Source of the DNA: Rhizobium chutanense
GTDB taxonomy: Bacteria > Pseudomonadota > Alphaproteobacteria > Rhizobiales > Rhizobiaceae
Direction of reading: 5' to 3'
NCBI RefSeq assembly: GCF_002531935.1
Contig: NZ_NWSV01000003.1
Span: 372,001 to 436,000, forward strand
Length of the DNA stretch: 64,000 nucleotides
The notes beneath the pieces are model-generated. The model made no database searches and was not told the origin of the DNA. It saw only the letters and a list, made by a program, of their open reading frames with translations. Position 1 is the first letter of the stretch; every line of letters starts with the position of its first letter. This document shows positions 34,722 to 43,205 of the stretch, in pieces. Made by a program: the position numbers and the translations under genes.

Positions 34722-34897
34722 ACCCCTCCCCAACCCCTCCCCACAAGGGGGAGGGACTAACCGTGCAGCACCGCTTCACGTACCCCCCAATCGTCCCAAC
34801 CGTTGAGAAGTAACAATCGGCAAGACCTCTCCTTTTGACCGCCGCCGGGGACCGCAGCTTAGTCCCTCCCCCTTGTGGGGAGGGGTTGGGGAGGGGT
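34722..34897. repeat. GC-rich mosaic repeat element, copy B (different core)
   Basis: The same terminal arms as the other copies (start ACCCCTCCCCAACCCCTCCC, end GGTTGGGGAGGGGT) but a core of about 106 bp unrelated to the cores of A, C and D. It lies between the convergent GNAT and pentapeptide-repeat genes. Core exchange between conserved ends is what defines a mosaic element. Confidence 0.85.
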
Positions 34898-34931
34898 TTT
34901 CACAGTGGACGTCGACAGACGCCCCGAGCGA

Positions 34932-35633
34932 TCACTCATGCTCGGCAGGACATGGCCAGCTTGTCGGGGCGGAGAGGCCGGCCGGGAGTTTGGTCGAGGC
35001 ATCGCCGCAGGCCAGCTCTATCTGCGCCTGTTCAAGCCCGGTCGCGGCCGAAAGATCCAGGCCTTCGATGCGGGTGAGGAACATGAAGGCACGATCGAAC
35101 ATGGCCGCACCTTCGAAGGCCGCTCCGGAGAGATCGGCGCGGGAAAGGTTGGCGAAGGAGAATTTCGTCCCCGTCAACACCGCCTTATCGAAATCGGCGC
35201 GGCCGAGTTCGGCCTTTTCGAAGCTCGCGCCGGCAAGCCGGGCGCCGGCAAAATTGGCCCGCTGCAGCTCGGCGCCGGCGAAGATGGCGCCTTCGCCGAT
35301 GATATTGGCGAAGCTGGCGCGATAGGCCTCGATCTTGGCGAAATTGGCGCCTTCGGCATGGGCGCCCTCAAGGGAGGCACGCACCAGCGTCGCCTTCTCG
35401 AGATTGGCGGATTTGAAGTTGGCGCCGGCCAGGTCGGTCAGCGAGAAATCGGTGCCGATGAGATTGGCGCCTTCGAGATCACTGCCCTGCAGCATCAGGT
35501 TCTTCTTGGTGCATTCCTGCCAGTCGAGCTTCGGCGAGGCCAGGCTGCCGCAATCGGCGGCCCGGGCGGCAACCGGCGGAAATGCCAGAAGGACGAGGGC
35601 AAGGAGACCGAGCGACGATCCGTGCATTGCCAT
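34932..35633 (-). CDS. Secreted pentapeptide-repeat protein
   Basis: 233 residues from ATG 35633, behind GGAGGTG. A signal peptide ends at about residue 25 (ALVLLAFPPVAARA). The body is pentapeptide repeats A(D/N)LxG or A(S/N)Fxx: GSDLEGANLIGTDF, LAGANFKSANLEKATLV and so on to about residue 180, forming a right-handed beta-helix. C-terminal Cys pairs close the fold. Function unknown; proteins with this fold act as structural or DNA-mimic scaffolds. Confidence 0.85.
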   Translation of the reverse strand: MAMHGSSLGLLALVLLAFPPVAARAADCGSLASPKLDWQECTKKNLMLQGSDLEGANLIGTDFSLTDLAGANFKSANLEKATLVRASLEGAHAEGANFAKIEAYRASFANIIGEGAIFAGAELQRANFAGARLAGASFEKAELGRADFDKAVLTGTKFSFANLSRADLSGAAFEGAAMFDRAFMFLTRIEGLDLSAATGLEQAQIELACGDASTKLPAGLSAPTSWPCPAEHE

Positions 35634-35792
35634 TGAACTGTTCACCTCCATGACATTCGGGCATTTTCGGGCATGACATTTCGGGCATGCCGTTCTGAAG
35701 CCGCCTCTCGCGAAGCAGGCAGCTTCCCCTTTCTTACACAGCTCAGACTACAATAAAAAGATGGCGAGCGCCTTCACAAAGGCGCTGCCGGA

Positions 35793-36302
35793 TCAGGCCG
35801 GAGGCAGGCGAAGCTCCATGCAGGTCAGATCAAGCCAGCGGCCGAACTTGGTGCCGACTTCCGAAAATCGGCCGGCAATGCGGAAACCGAGCTTTTCGTG
35901 CAGCCGGATCGAGGCGGTGTTTTCGGCCTCGATGCCGGCAATCATCACATGGATATTGCCGGCTGCGGCACGGACGATCAGTTCCCGCATCAAACGCTCG
36001 CCGATGCCGGCGCCGCGGCAATCCTTGTCGACATAGACAGAATGCTCGACCGTGTGGCGATAGCCGTCGAAGGCCCGCCAATCGCCGTAGGAGGCATAGC
36101 CCGCGACCTTGCCCGAGAGTTCGGCGACGATGACGGGAAAGCCGCGCGCCTTGCGCGCCTTCATCCATTCCCGGCGGTTGTCGAGATCGACCAGCGTATC
36201 GTTCCAGATTGCCGTCGTGTGTTCGACGGCGTGATTGTAGATATCGCGGATAGCGGAAAGATCGGCTTCGCTGGCGTCGCGGAGGAGAACGGCGTCTGTC
36301 AT
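35793..36302 (-). CDS. Phosphinothricin-type GNAT acetyltransferase
   Basis: 169 residues. VLLRDASEADLSAIRDIYNHAVEHTTAIWNDTLVDLDNRREWMKARK is the typical start of PAT/Bar and MnaT proteins, and EHSVYVDKDCRGAGIGERLMRELI has the acetyl-CoA loop. GNIHVMIAGIEAENTASIRLHEKLGFRIAGRFSEVGTKFGRWLDLTCMEL is the conserved second half. It acetylates phosphinothricin, methionine sulfoximine or related amines. Confidence 0.92.
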   Translation of the reverse strand: MTDAVLLRDASEADLSAIRDIYNHAVEHTTAIWNDTLVDLDNRREWMKARKARGFPVIVAELSGKVAGYASYGDWRAFDGYRHTVEHSVYVDKDCRGAGIGERLMRELIVRAAAGNIHVMIAGIEAENTASIRLHEKLGFRIAGRFSEVGTKFGRWLDLTCMELRLPPA

Positions 36303-36439
36303 GATTGCCCGGCTCGAATTGACTGCCGGGATGGCATACGCCCCGCTCCCGAAGATGTAAACGGCGGCTTCGAGAACTCTTTGTTTTCACGCATGTCGTT
36401 GTCGCAAAGCCGCGCACGGTTTTGCGCGACATGTTCTCG

Positions 36440-37108
36440 TCAAACGCCCGGCGCCGACAGGCTGAAACAGGTGAAGACGGCCGAATAGTGCACGGCGGCG
36501 GCGGTAACGACGAAACCGTGCCAGATGGCGTTCTGGAAGCGCAGCTTCTCCCAGACATGGAAGATGACGCCGAGCGAATAGATGACGCCGCCGATGACGA
36601 TCAGCAGCATCGAGGCGGAGGGAATACGCGCGGCGACAGGCCCGGCCACCAGCACGCCGCTCCAGCCCATGGCGAGGTAAAGCAGGATGGCCAGACGGTC
36701 GTAACGGCCGGGAAAGACGCATTTCAGCACGATGCCGGCGGTGGCGAACAGCCAGATCGCCACCAGCATGGAGAAGAGCAGCGGATCGTCGGCGCCGCGC
36801 TGGAGGAAGGGCGTGTAGGTGGCGGCGATCAACAGGAAGATCGCCGAATGATCGAAGCGGCGCAGGTACCATTTGGTGGGCGAGACCGGCCAGGCATTGT
36901 AGGAAAAGGAAATGGCGAGCGTCAGCACCAGCCCGACGCCATAGATCCAGGCGGCGGCGAGCGCGCCGTAAGAGCTCCAGAGCGTAGCATAGAAGATCAG
37001 CACGGTGGCGCCGATCAGCGCCAGCACGAGACCGACGCCATGGACGATGCCGTCGGCGATCAGTTCATATCTGTCGTAAACCCAGCGAATACCGTTGAAT
37101 TCGGCCAT
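36440..37108 (-). CDS. Hemolysin III / TrhA family membrane protein
   Basis: 222 residues with seven helices. DRYELIADGIVHGVGLVLALIGATVLIF starts the family, with the conserved His in HGVG and later SYNAWPVSPTKWYLRRFDHSAIFLLIAATYTPF. VWEKLRFQNAIWHGFVVTAAAVHY gives the final zinc ligands (His in WHGF and VHY). Related to adiponectin-receptor-like proteins that regulate membrane fluidity. The GTG/TTG start upstream lacks a ribosome site; ATG 37108 is used. Confidence 0.9.
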   Translation of the reverse strand: MAEFNGIRWVYDRYELIADGIVHGVGLVLALIGATVLIFYATLWSSYGALAAAWIYGVGLVLTLAISFSYNAWPVSPTKWYLRRFDHSAIFLLIAATYTPFLQRGADDPLLFSMLVAIWLFATAGIVLKCVFPGRYDRLAILLYLAMGWSGVLVAGPVAARIPSASMLLIVIGGVIYSLGVIFHVWEKLRFQNAIWHGFVVTAAAVHYSAVFTCFSLSAPGV

Positions 37109-37226
37109 GCACGCCAATCCGTTTCAGACCCCGGCTGCAATCGTCTCATTGAACAGACGGGCGCGCAACTGCGGCTCAGCGCACAGGCGGTAAATCTTCG
37201 TGACAGGCCGCAAGACCTGCCGCACA

Positions 37227-37646
37227 TCAGATCTTTTGCCGGTCGACCAGCACCGAGCATTTGGCATGGCGCACGACCCGGTCGGCGGTAGCGCCGATGA
37301 AGTAGTTGGAAAAATCCGGAACATGCGAGGCGACGATGATCAGGTCGGCGCCATGGCTTTCGGCAGTGGAGATGATCGCTTTGGCGGGTGGGCCGTTGCG
37401 GATCTCGACGGTTGCCGCAATACCGGTGGTGGCGACCAGCGTTTCCAGTTGGTCGCGGCTATCCTGCATGGCGTCTTCGACCATATTGGCCGGCAGTTCG
37501 ACCGCGACATAGGTCGGTATATCCTCGATGACGTTGAGCGCGATGATCTCGCCGCCGGCGTCGAGCAGGGACGCCGCCTTGCGGAGGATCTTCTCTCCCT
37601 TTTCGATGCCGCCGAGCGCAACCGCGACGATAATCTTCCTATACAT
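37227..37646 (-). CDS. Universal stress protein
   Basis: 139 residues. MYRKIIVAVALGGIEKGEKILRKAASLLDAGGEIIALNVIEDIPTYV is the UspA fold start; the nucleotide site GADLIIVASHVPDFSNYFIGATADRVVRHAKCSVLV has the G-x2-x9-G(S/T) pattern only in part. ATG 37646 has GGAGGGAG upstream. Divergent from the dioxygenase-like gene. Expected to respond to stress or anoxia. Confidence 0.92.
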   Translation of the reverse strand: MYRKIIVAVALGGIEKGEKILRKAASLLDAGGEIIALNVIEDIPTYVAVELPANMVEDAMQDSRDQLETLVATTGIAATVEIRNGPPAKAIISTAESHGADLIIVASHVPDFSNYFIGATADRVVRHAKCSVLVDRQKI

Positions 37647-37832
37647 GGCTCCCTCCATGACTGCGATTCATAAGCTTCCTCTAAAAAGATATGATCGCAT
37701 TGATCGCGATCAAGTGGGCGCAAGTCATCGTCAACAATTGCTCAACGCTTCATCCTCAAAAACGTGTCTTCTGTGAACAATCGGAATGCGCCATATAGAG
37801 GTCAAGTACGGCAGCCGAGGAGACAGAGGCGA

Positions 37833-38798
37833 ATGAACCGGCGAAACTTCCTCGAGCTTGCTGCGGGCGGCACTTTTGCCGCCACCGCCGGTACGCCTTC
37901 CATTCTACAGGCCGGATCAAGGGCAGGAGAACAATCCATGACGACCGAAACTTCCTATGCGCTGACGCGGCCGGCTTATGTCGACCAGTCGCATCTCGTC
38001 GTCGCCGACCTCGGCCTGGTTTCCGGCTTCTATCAATCGATGCTCGGCCTGAAGGTCATCGAGAAGACGGCGAGCGGCGAGGTGCTGGGCGCCGGCGGGC
38101 AGCCGCTGCTGACGCTGACGACAGCCAAGAACGCCGCTATCGCGCCGCGCAACGCCGCCGGCCTTTTCCACACTGCCTTCCTGATGCCTGACAGGGTCGA
38201 GCTGGCGCGCTGGCTGCGCCATGCAGCCCATAACAATGTCGTGCTCGACGGCGCTTCGGACCATCTGGTCAGCGAGGCGATCTATCTTTCCGACCCCGAA
38301 GGCAACGGCATCGAAATCTATGCCGACCGGCCGCACGAACAGTGGAAATTCGATCAGGACGGCATGGTCGATATGGCGACGCTGCGCCTCGACCTGCAGG
38401 CGCTCTATGACAGTGCGCCCGAAGACCGCTGGGACGGCATGGTTGCGGGAACGGCGATCGGTCACCTGCATCTGCAGGTCGGCGACATTCCGAAAGCAGA
38501 CGCCTTCTATCGCGACGTGCTCGGCCTCAAGCTGATGGCGAGCCGTCCGGGCGCGAGCTTCTTTGCGACCGGCGGCTACCATCACCATATCGCCGCCAAT
38601 ATCTGGAACAGCCGCGGCGCAACGGCACGCGCCGCCAACATGACCGGACTGTCGGACTACAAGATCCGCTTCAACGACAAGGCGACGCTGGATGCGGCGG
38701 TCGCCAAGCTCGACGAACTGGAGATCAGGAGCGAGAAACGCGACGGCGGCACCTTCCTCAGGGATCCCTGGGGCATCGGCCTGACGCTGTCGGCCTAA
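37833..38798 (+). CDS. Extradiol dioxygenase-like VOC protein, possible Tat substrate
   Basis: Two starts are possible. ATG 37833, after GAGGAG, gives 321 residues and a twin-arginine leader (MNRRNFLELAAGGTFAATAG). ATG 37938, after AGGAG, gives 286 residues without it. The mature part has two VOC repeats with VDQSHLVVADLGLVSGFYQSMLGLKVI and IGHLHLQVGDIPKADAFYRDVLGLKLM, as in CatE-type catechol 2,3-dioxygenases; metal ligands are His (about 78 and 229 in the long form) and Glu near GIEIYADRP. Cytoplasmic CatE proteins lack such a leader. Confidence 0.85.
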   Translation: MNRRNFLELAAGGTFAATAGTPSILQAGSRAGEQSMTTETSYALTRPAYVDQSHLVVADLGLVSGFYQSMLGLKVIEKTASGEVLGAGGQPLLTLTTAKNAAIAPRNAAGLFHTAFLMPDRVELARWLRHAAHNNVVLDGASDHLVSEAIYLSDPEGNGIEIYADRPHEQWKFDQDGMVDMATLRLDLQALYDSAPEDRWDGMVAGTAIGHLHLQVGDIPKADAFYRDVLGLKLMASRPGASFFATGGYHHHIAANIWNSRGATARAANMTGLSDYKIRFNDKATLDAAVAKLDELEIRSEKRDGGTFLRDPWGIGLTLSA

Positions 38799-38817
38799 CG
38801 CGCACACAGCTCGGTCG

Positions 38818-39087
38818 CTATTGGACCTTCTCGGTGCCGGCGGGGTTATTGATGCCCGTCGGTCCGCCGCCGTTTCCGCTCGGCGATGGTGAACGATCCG
38901 TCGCTTCCGGTGCCTTTAACGGGCCGCAGGCGGGGTTATCGTCAAAGGTGCCGGAGCCGGACGGCTGCGTATTGATCGGGATCGGGCCAGATCGCGACGC
39001 TGTCGACGGGGATCGCGCCCGCCTGCGCTGCAGGAAATACGTCATGCCGGCGGCAGTGGCGGCAACCTGGCGGAACCGGAACCGCAT
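38818..39087 (-). CDS. Hypothetical protein, Pro/Gly-rich
   Basis: 89 residues from ATG 39087 (75 from ATG 39045). The tail GNGGGPTGINNPAGTEKV and the middle PINTQPSGSGTFDDNPACGPL read as a low-complexity, possibly secreted or surface region, with a short hydrophobic N-part. No ribosome site of note, but the frame is long for this direction and sits alone in a 336-bp space between two plus-strand genes. Uncertain. Confidence 0.4.
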   Translation of the reverse strand: MRFRFRQVAATAAGMTYFLQRRRARSPSTASRSGPIPINTQPSGSGTFDDNPACGPLKAPEATDRSPSPSGNGGGPTGINNPAGTEKVQ

Positions 39088-39134
39088 CAGCGCGTTTCCA
39101 TCGCGAAGCAATGGGGCTTCGGGGACCTCACCGC

Positions 39135-40301
39135 ATGGGCATCGCCAACGGCATCCGCAAACATGCAAAGAAGATCGCCATCGGCGAACGCCATACCAGC
39201 GCCTGGGCGCAGACGCTGAAGAAAACGGCGGAAGAGCTGCCGCCGCCGCCGCTACACCGGCTGGAAAAGGACGGGCTCGACATCAGCATGGCCTGGGCGA
39301 TCATCGGCATCTTCGCCATACTCGGCCTTGCCGCCGTCTACATGATGTCGCTGATCCTCATCCCGATCACCCTCGCCGTCGTCGTCGGCATGATCCTCGG
39401 CATGGCGGCGGAAAAGCTCAGCAAAATGGGCGTGCCGCGGCTTGCCAACGCCGTGTTGCTGTCAAGCTGCGTCGCGCTGGTGATCTTCCTGCTGGTCAAC
39501 TCGCTCGCCGGCCCGCTGGTGGCGTTTGCCAATGAAGCCCCTGATTTCGCCGAGCGGACCATCAACCGCGTCATGCCCTATCTCGAGCGCATCGAATGGC
39601 TGCACATCACGCCGGCGACGTTCGAAAGCGGGCCGATGTCGATCGGGGCACTGATCGAAAACACCGGCAATGTGCTGCATGTGGTGACAACAAGCCTGAC
39701 GCCGGCACTGGTGCAGGGGATGATCTTCTTTGCGGCGCTGCTGCTCTTCCTCGCCAGCCGCGTCAACCTGCGCAAGGCAATCATCATGACCTTCCGCACC
39801 CGCACGCAGCGCCTGGCGGCAATCCGCGTCATCAATGGCGTCGAACAGGTGCTCGGCTTCTATTTCGCCACAGCCTCGCTGATCTATATCGGGCTCGGCG
39901 TGGTCATGACCGTCATTGCCTATGCCGGCGGGCTGGCGGCGCCGGTGCTCTGGGGCTTTTTCGCCTTCCTGTCGAGCTTCATTCCCTATCTCGGCATCAC
40001 GCTGATGACGCTTGCCGTCGCGATCGCCGGCATCCTCACCTATGACAGCCTGTTCACCGGTCTGATGCCGGCCGCAGCCTTCTTCACCGTGCATCTTCTC
40101 ATGGAAAACCTGATCTTCCCGGCGGTGATGGGACGGCGGCTGGAGATCAATCCTTTCGTCGTCTTCCTCGCCATCCTGTTCTGGACGTGGATGTGGGGCG
40201 CCGTCGGCGCCATGCTGGCGCTGCCGCTGTCGCTGATCGTCATGACTGTTATCGATGAACTGCTGATCGAGGAAAAACCGCAGCCGCAATTGCCGAAGTG
40301 A
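39135..40301 (+). CDS. AI-2E family transporter (PerM-like)
   Basis: 388 residues. Helices start at about 50 (AWAIIGIFAILGLAAVYMMSLILIPITLAVVVGMILG). The long loop ANEAPDFAERTINRVMPYLERIEW and the pattern GFFAFLSSFIPYLG, TVHLLMENLIFPAVMGRRLEINPFVVFLAILFWTWMWGAVGAMLALPLSLI are diagnostic of the AI-2 exporter superfamily. Members export autoinducer-2, Na+ or unknown solutes. Start could also be ATG 39111, which adds MGLRGPHR. Confidence 0.88.
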   Translation: MGIANGIRKHAKKIAIGERHTSAWAQTLKKTAEELPPPPLHRLEKDGLDISMAWAIIGIFAILGLAAVYMMSLILIPITLAVVVGMILGMAAEKLSKMGVPRLANAVLLSSCVALVIFLLVNSLAGPLVAFANEAPDFAERTINRVMPYLERIEWLHITPATFESGPMSIGALIENTGNVLHVVTTSLTPALVQGMIFFAALLLFLASRVNLRKAIIMTFRTRTQRLAAIRVINGVEQVLGFYFATASLIYIGLGVVMTVIAYAGGLAAPVLWGFFAFLSSFIPYLGITLMTLAVAIAGILTYDSLFTGLMPAAAFFTVHLLMENLIFPAVMGRRLEINPFVVFLAILFWTWMWGAVGAMLALPLSLIVMTVIDELLIEEKPQPQLPK

Positions 40302-40319
40302 ACTGAACGGGAGGCGTGG

Positions 40320-41612
40320 GTGGCATCCGATCTCGATCTCAACGAATCCGATCACGACCAGATGGTCAGCGGCCGCTCTCTCTGGGGGAAAAGCGGCCTA
40401 CGGCCGCAATGGCGACCGATCGAACAGAGCTTTTCCGCCGAGGTGGCGGTGATCGGCGGCGGCATCACCGGCGCATTGGTGGGCGAACATCTGTCGGCGC
40501 GCGGTTTTTCCGTTGTGATCATCGACCGGGAGGAGCCCGGCTTCGGCAGCACGTCGGCGAGTACGGCTATGCTGCAATGGGAAATCGACAGCACGCTGAC
40601 CGAGCTTGAGGAATATTACGGCTTCGAGCGCGCGGCCGGCATCTACCGCCGCAGTGGTGCCGCGGTCGCCGGCCTTTCCAAGCTGATTGCCGCAAACGGA
40701 ATTGCCTGCGGCTTCCGGCCGCGCAACACGCTCTATCTCGCTGCCAATCAGGAAGGGGCACGAGACCTTCTGGAGGAGCGTCAACTCCGCCGCCGGGCGG
40801 GTCTGCCGGGCGTCTATCTCGAACATCCCGATCTCTTCACCCAGTTCGAAATCGACCGGGATGCGGCGATCTTTTCGCCGAGTTCGGCGGAATGCGATCC
40901 GCTGCTCCTGACCTGGGCGCTGATCGAAATGGCCGTTCGGCGCGGGACGAGGCTGGTGAAGGCTTCCGTGACGGCGCTTCACAGCGAAGGCGATCACGTC
41001 ACGGCGGAGACGGACGCAGGCCACCTCATCGAGGCGCGCCATGTCGTGCTTGCGACCGGCTATTCGATGCCGGGCTTCGACATGCCGAAGCTGCACCGCG
41101 TCAGCTCGAGCTGGGCGCTCGCCACCGTGCCGCAGGACCCGGCACATTTCTGGCGCGACAGGGCGCTGATCTGGGAAGACACCCACCCCTATCTCTACAT
41201 GCGCACGACAGCCGACAACCGCATCGTCGCCGGCGGCGAGGACGATGGCACAACCGATCCCGAAATGCGCGACCGCAAGCTGCCGGCAAAGACCATGGCA
41301 ATCCGGGAAAAGATGAAGCGGCTATGGCCGAAGGCGGATACGCGGGTGGAGCATGCCTGGTGCGGAACCTTCGGCGAGACGGCCGACGGCCTGCCGCTGA
41401 TCGGCCCGGTGCCCGAGATGCCGCATGTGCTCGCAGCCTACGGCTACGGCGGCAACGGCATCACCTTTTCCTATCTCGCCGCCCAGATGATCGGCGCCAT
41501 GCTCGCCGGCATGCATCGCGACTGGTTCGAGGATTTCGCGCTCGACCGGGAGGGACCGGGCTTGCGGCGGTTTGGAGAGGGTGTGGTGCGGATGGGGAGC
41601 GAGTTGAGGTAA
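40320..41612 (+). CDS. FAD-dependent oxidoreductase (DAO family)
   Basis: 430 residues from GTG 40320, after GGGAGG. The dinucleotide site VAVIGGGITGALVGEHLSARGFSVVIIDRE is at about 41-70, with FGSTSASTAMLQWE following. ARHVVLATGYSMP and WCGTFGETADGLPLIGPVPEMPHVLAAYGYGGNGITFSYLAAQMIG close the FAD fold. The C-terminus lacks the Rieske domain seen in similar proteins. Amine or amino acid substrate likely, not identified. 18 bp behind the transporter gene; they may form an operon. Confidence 0.88.
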   Translation: MASDLDLNESDHDQMVSGRSLWGKSGLRPQWRPIEQSFSAEVAVIGGGITGALVGEHLSARGFSVVIIDREEPGFGSTSASTAMLQWEIDSTLTELEEYYGFERAAGIYRRSGAAVAGLSKLIAANGIACGFRPRNTLYLAANQEGARDLLEERQLRRRAGLPGVYLEHPDLFTQFEIDRDAAIFSPSSAECDPLLLTWALIEMAVRRGTRLVKASVTALHSEGDHVTAETDAGHLIEARHVVLATGYSMPGFDMPKLHRVSSSWALATVPQDPAHFWRDRALIWEDTHPYLYMRTTADNRIVAGGEDDGTTDPEMRDRKLPAKTMAIREKMKRLWPKADTRVEHAWCGTFGETADGLPLIGPVPEMPHVLAAYGYGGNGITFSYLAAQMIGAMLAGMHRDWFEDFALDREGPGLRRFGEGVVRMGSELR

Positions 41613-41662
41613 GGTCCCGCATTGACTGTCGCTGCGTGGGGTGTCCCGCAGCCTGTCTTCAA

Positions 41663-42460
41663 TCACTCCGTCGTCTTGTCGTCACCCATATCCTCGACAT
41701 CCTCGAGGCGGACGAACTCGGTGCCCTTGGCTTTCAGATCGACCAGCGCCTTCGCCACCCCCTCGCCGGCCGCATGGGTCGGCTGGTTGATGTGGGAGAT
41801 GACGACATCGCCGTCCTTGGCAGAAGCGATGCGCTTTTCTGTGATCGCTGCCCCGAGCAGCGAGCCGCCGTCGCCGTTCACCGAATAGCCGGCGATGCGG
41901 TAACCCATGGCGCGGATTTCGCCGATGGCGGACAGGTCATATTTGGCCGTGGAGCCGCGGAACCAATGCGGCGCCGGAATGCCGGCCGCGGCCATGGCGG
42001 CAGCGCCACCCTCGACCTCCTGCTTCACCGCCTGCGCCGAGCCGGCCGACGCGATGCCATAGATCAGCGTCGGCGTATCGACGGCCGGAATATGGTTCTG
42101 GCCGTGGTTTTCGAGTTCGAAGAGATCGGGATTCTCAAGGAAGACGGCAAGGGCTGCGGGGTTGCGCTTCAGCCAGCGGGCGGTGACGAAGATCGTTGCC
42201 GGGATGCGTTCCCGCACCAGGGTCGAAAGAATGCGCTCGTCAGCCTGGCCCATGCAGGCATCGAAGGTCAGCGCGATGCGGGCATGGCCGGCGAGGTTGG
42301 AGCGGGCGATATGCAGATGCGGCTCGACGAGCTTTACCGCCGGCGCTTTCGAAACCGGAACTGTTGCCGCCGAGATCAGCGGCGCAGACGGCAATTCCTC
42401 TGCCGATGCGGCTGATATCGCGGCGAGAAGGAATGCCGAAGCGAAAAGGATGCGGTTCAT
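41663..42460 (-). CDS. Polysaccharide deacetylase, NodB-type fold
   Basis: 265 residues with a cleavable signal peptide (ILFASAFLLAAISAASA). NodB-like motifs: ALTFDACMG instead of TFDDG, so the usual second Asp is Ala; ELENHGQNH has the His-x3-His metal pair; HWFRGSTAKYD and DGDVVISHINQP are motifs 3 and 5. The protein acts outside the membrane, presumably on an N-acetylated polymer or peptidoglycan. Absence of the second Asp occurs in a subgroup with TFDAC. Downstream of DUF930 on the same strand. Confidence 0.87.
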   Translation of the reverse strand: MNRILFASAFLLAAISAASAEELPSAPLISAATVPVSKAPAVKLVEPHLHIARSNLAGHARIALTFDACMGQADERILSTLVRERIPATIFVTARWLKRNPAALAVFLENPDLFELENHGQNHIPAVDTPTLIYGIASAGSAQAVKQEVEGGAAAMAAAGIPAPHWFRGSTAKYDLSAIGEIRAMGYRIAGYSVNGDGGSLLGAAITEKRIASAKDGDVVISHINQPTHAAGEGVAKALVDLKAKGTEFVRLEDVEDMGDDKTTE

Positions 42461-42561
42461 ATCGGGGCTTCTACGATTGGGTCCGTTGATTTTAGCGCGT
42501 GCTTCTGCACGCCGCCATGTGGCCGGATGTCACCGCAGCCGCCTGAACAAGGCCAACGATA

Positions 42562-42951
42562 TCAATCGTAGAGATAATATTTGTCCCACTTCTCGCGCGG
42601 CACCTTGTCGCCGATCTGGTAATCGAGCTCGCGCACGTTGATATGCTGCGGACCGGTGATGCAATTGTAGGAGAGATGGTACCAGTCGCCCTTGCTGCGG
42701 AAGACCGCCCCCGGCGCCTGCAGCGAATTGTCGCCGGCGACCGGATCCTTGAACGTATAGGCGATCACCTTGTCGGGCTTGAAGCCGGTGCTGTCATTGT
42801 TGATGCGGCTCATCGCCTCGGTGTCGCAGCTCTGCTCCAGCCGGGTCGAGGGATCGAGTTTTTCCAGCTGCTTCTTGATGGCGGGATCGACGGCGAAGGC
42901 GGGGGCAGCAAGGCCAAGGAGGGATACAAACAGGAGCAGACGTTTCGGCAT
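42562..42951 (-). CDS. DUF930 secreted protein
   Basis: 129 residues with a signal peptide (LLLFVSLLGLAAPAFA). The mature part IKKQLEKLDPSTRLEQSCDTEAMSRINNDSTGFKPDKVIAYTFKDPVAGDNSLQAPGAVFRSKGDWYHLSYNC is the DUF930 domain, with two Cys that can bridge. A rhizobial periplasmic family of unknown role. Divergent from the oligopeptidase gene. Confidence 0.88.
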   Translation of the reverse strand: MPKRLLLFVSLLGLAAPAFAVDPAIKKQLEKLDPSTRLEQSCDTEAMSRINNDSTGFKPDKVIAYTFKDPVAGDNSLQAPGAVFRSKGDWYHLSYNCITGPQHINVRELDYQIGDKVPREKWDKYYLYD

Positions 42952-43205
42952 TGTGGAGAAAATCCCTTACTGTTGTCCATTCTTCACCCTGCCCCGGGCA
43001 GCTTGCCGGGGGCTTGGCACGTGCAAATTTCGCGCGACGAGAGCGGACTTTCTTAAATATTGTGGTGACATCAAGGCAAAGCGGGCAGAGCCGCCTCCTT
43101 GCCTGTGGAAGGTCATCCGCACCCTTGGCGCAGCCTTGCCGCTTGATCCGGCGGCGGCGCGCCTCTATCTCTTGCCAACCCGACATTCCCACCGGAGCCA
43201 ATTCC

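Noticed and set aside
38834..39535. Plus-strand frame of 233 residues before and inside the AI-2E gene
   Set aside because: The second half is a shifted reading of the transporter; Arg-rich and without signal.
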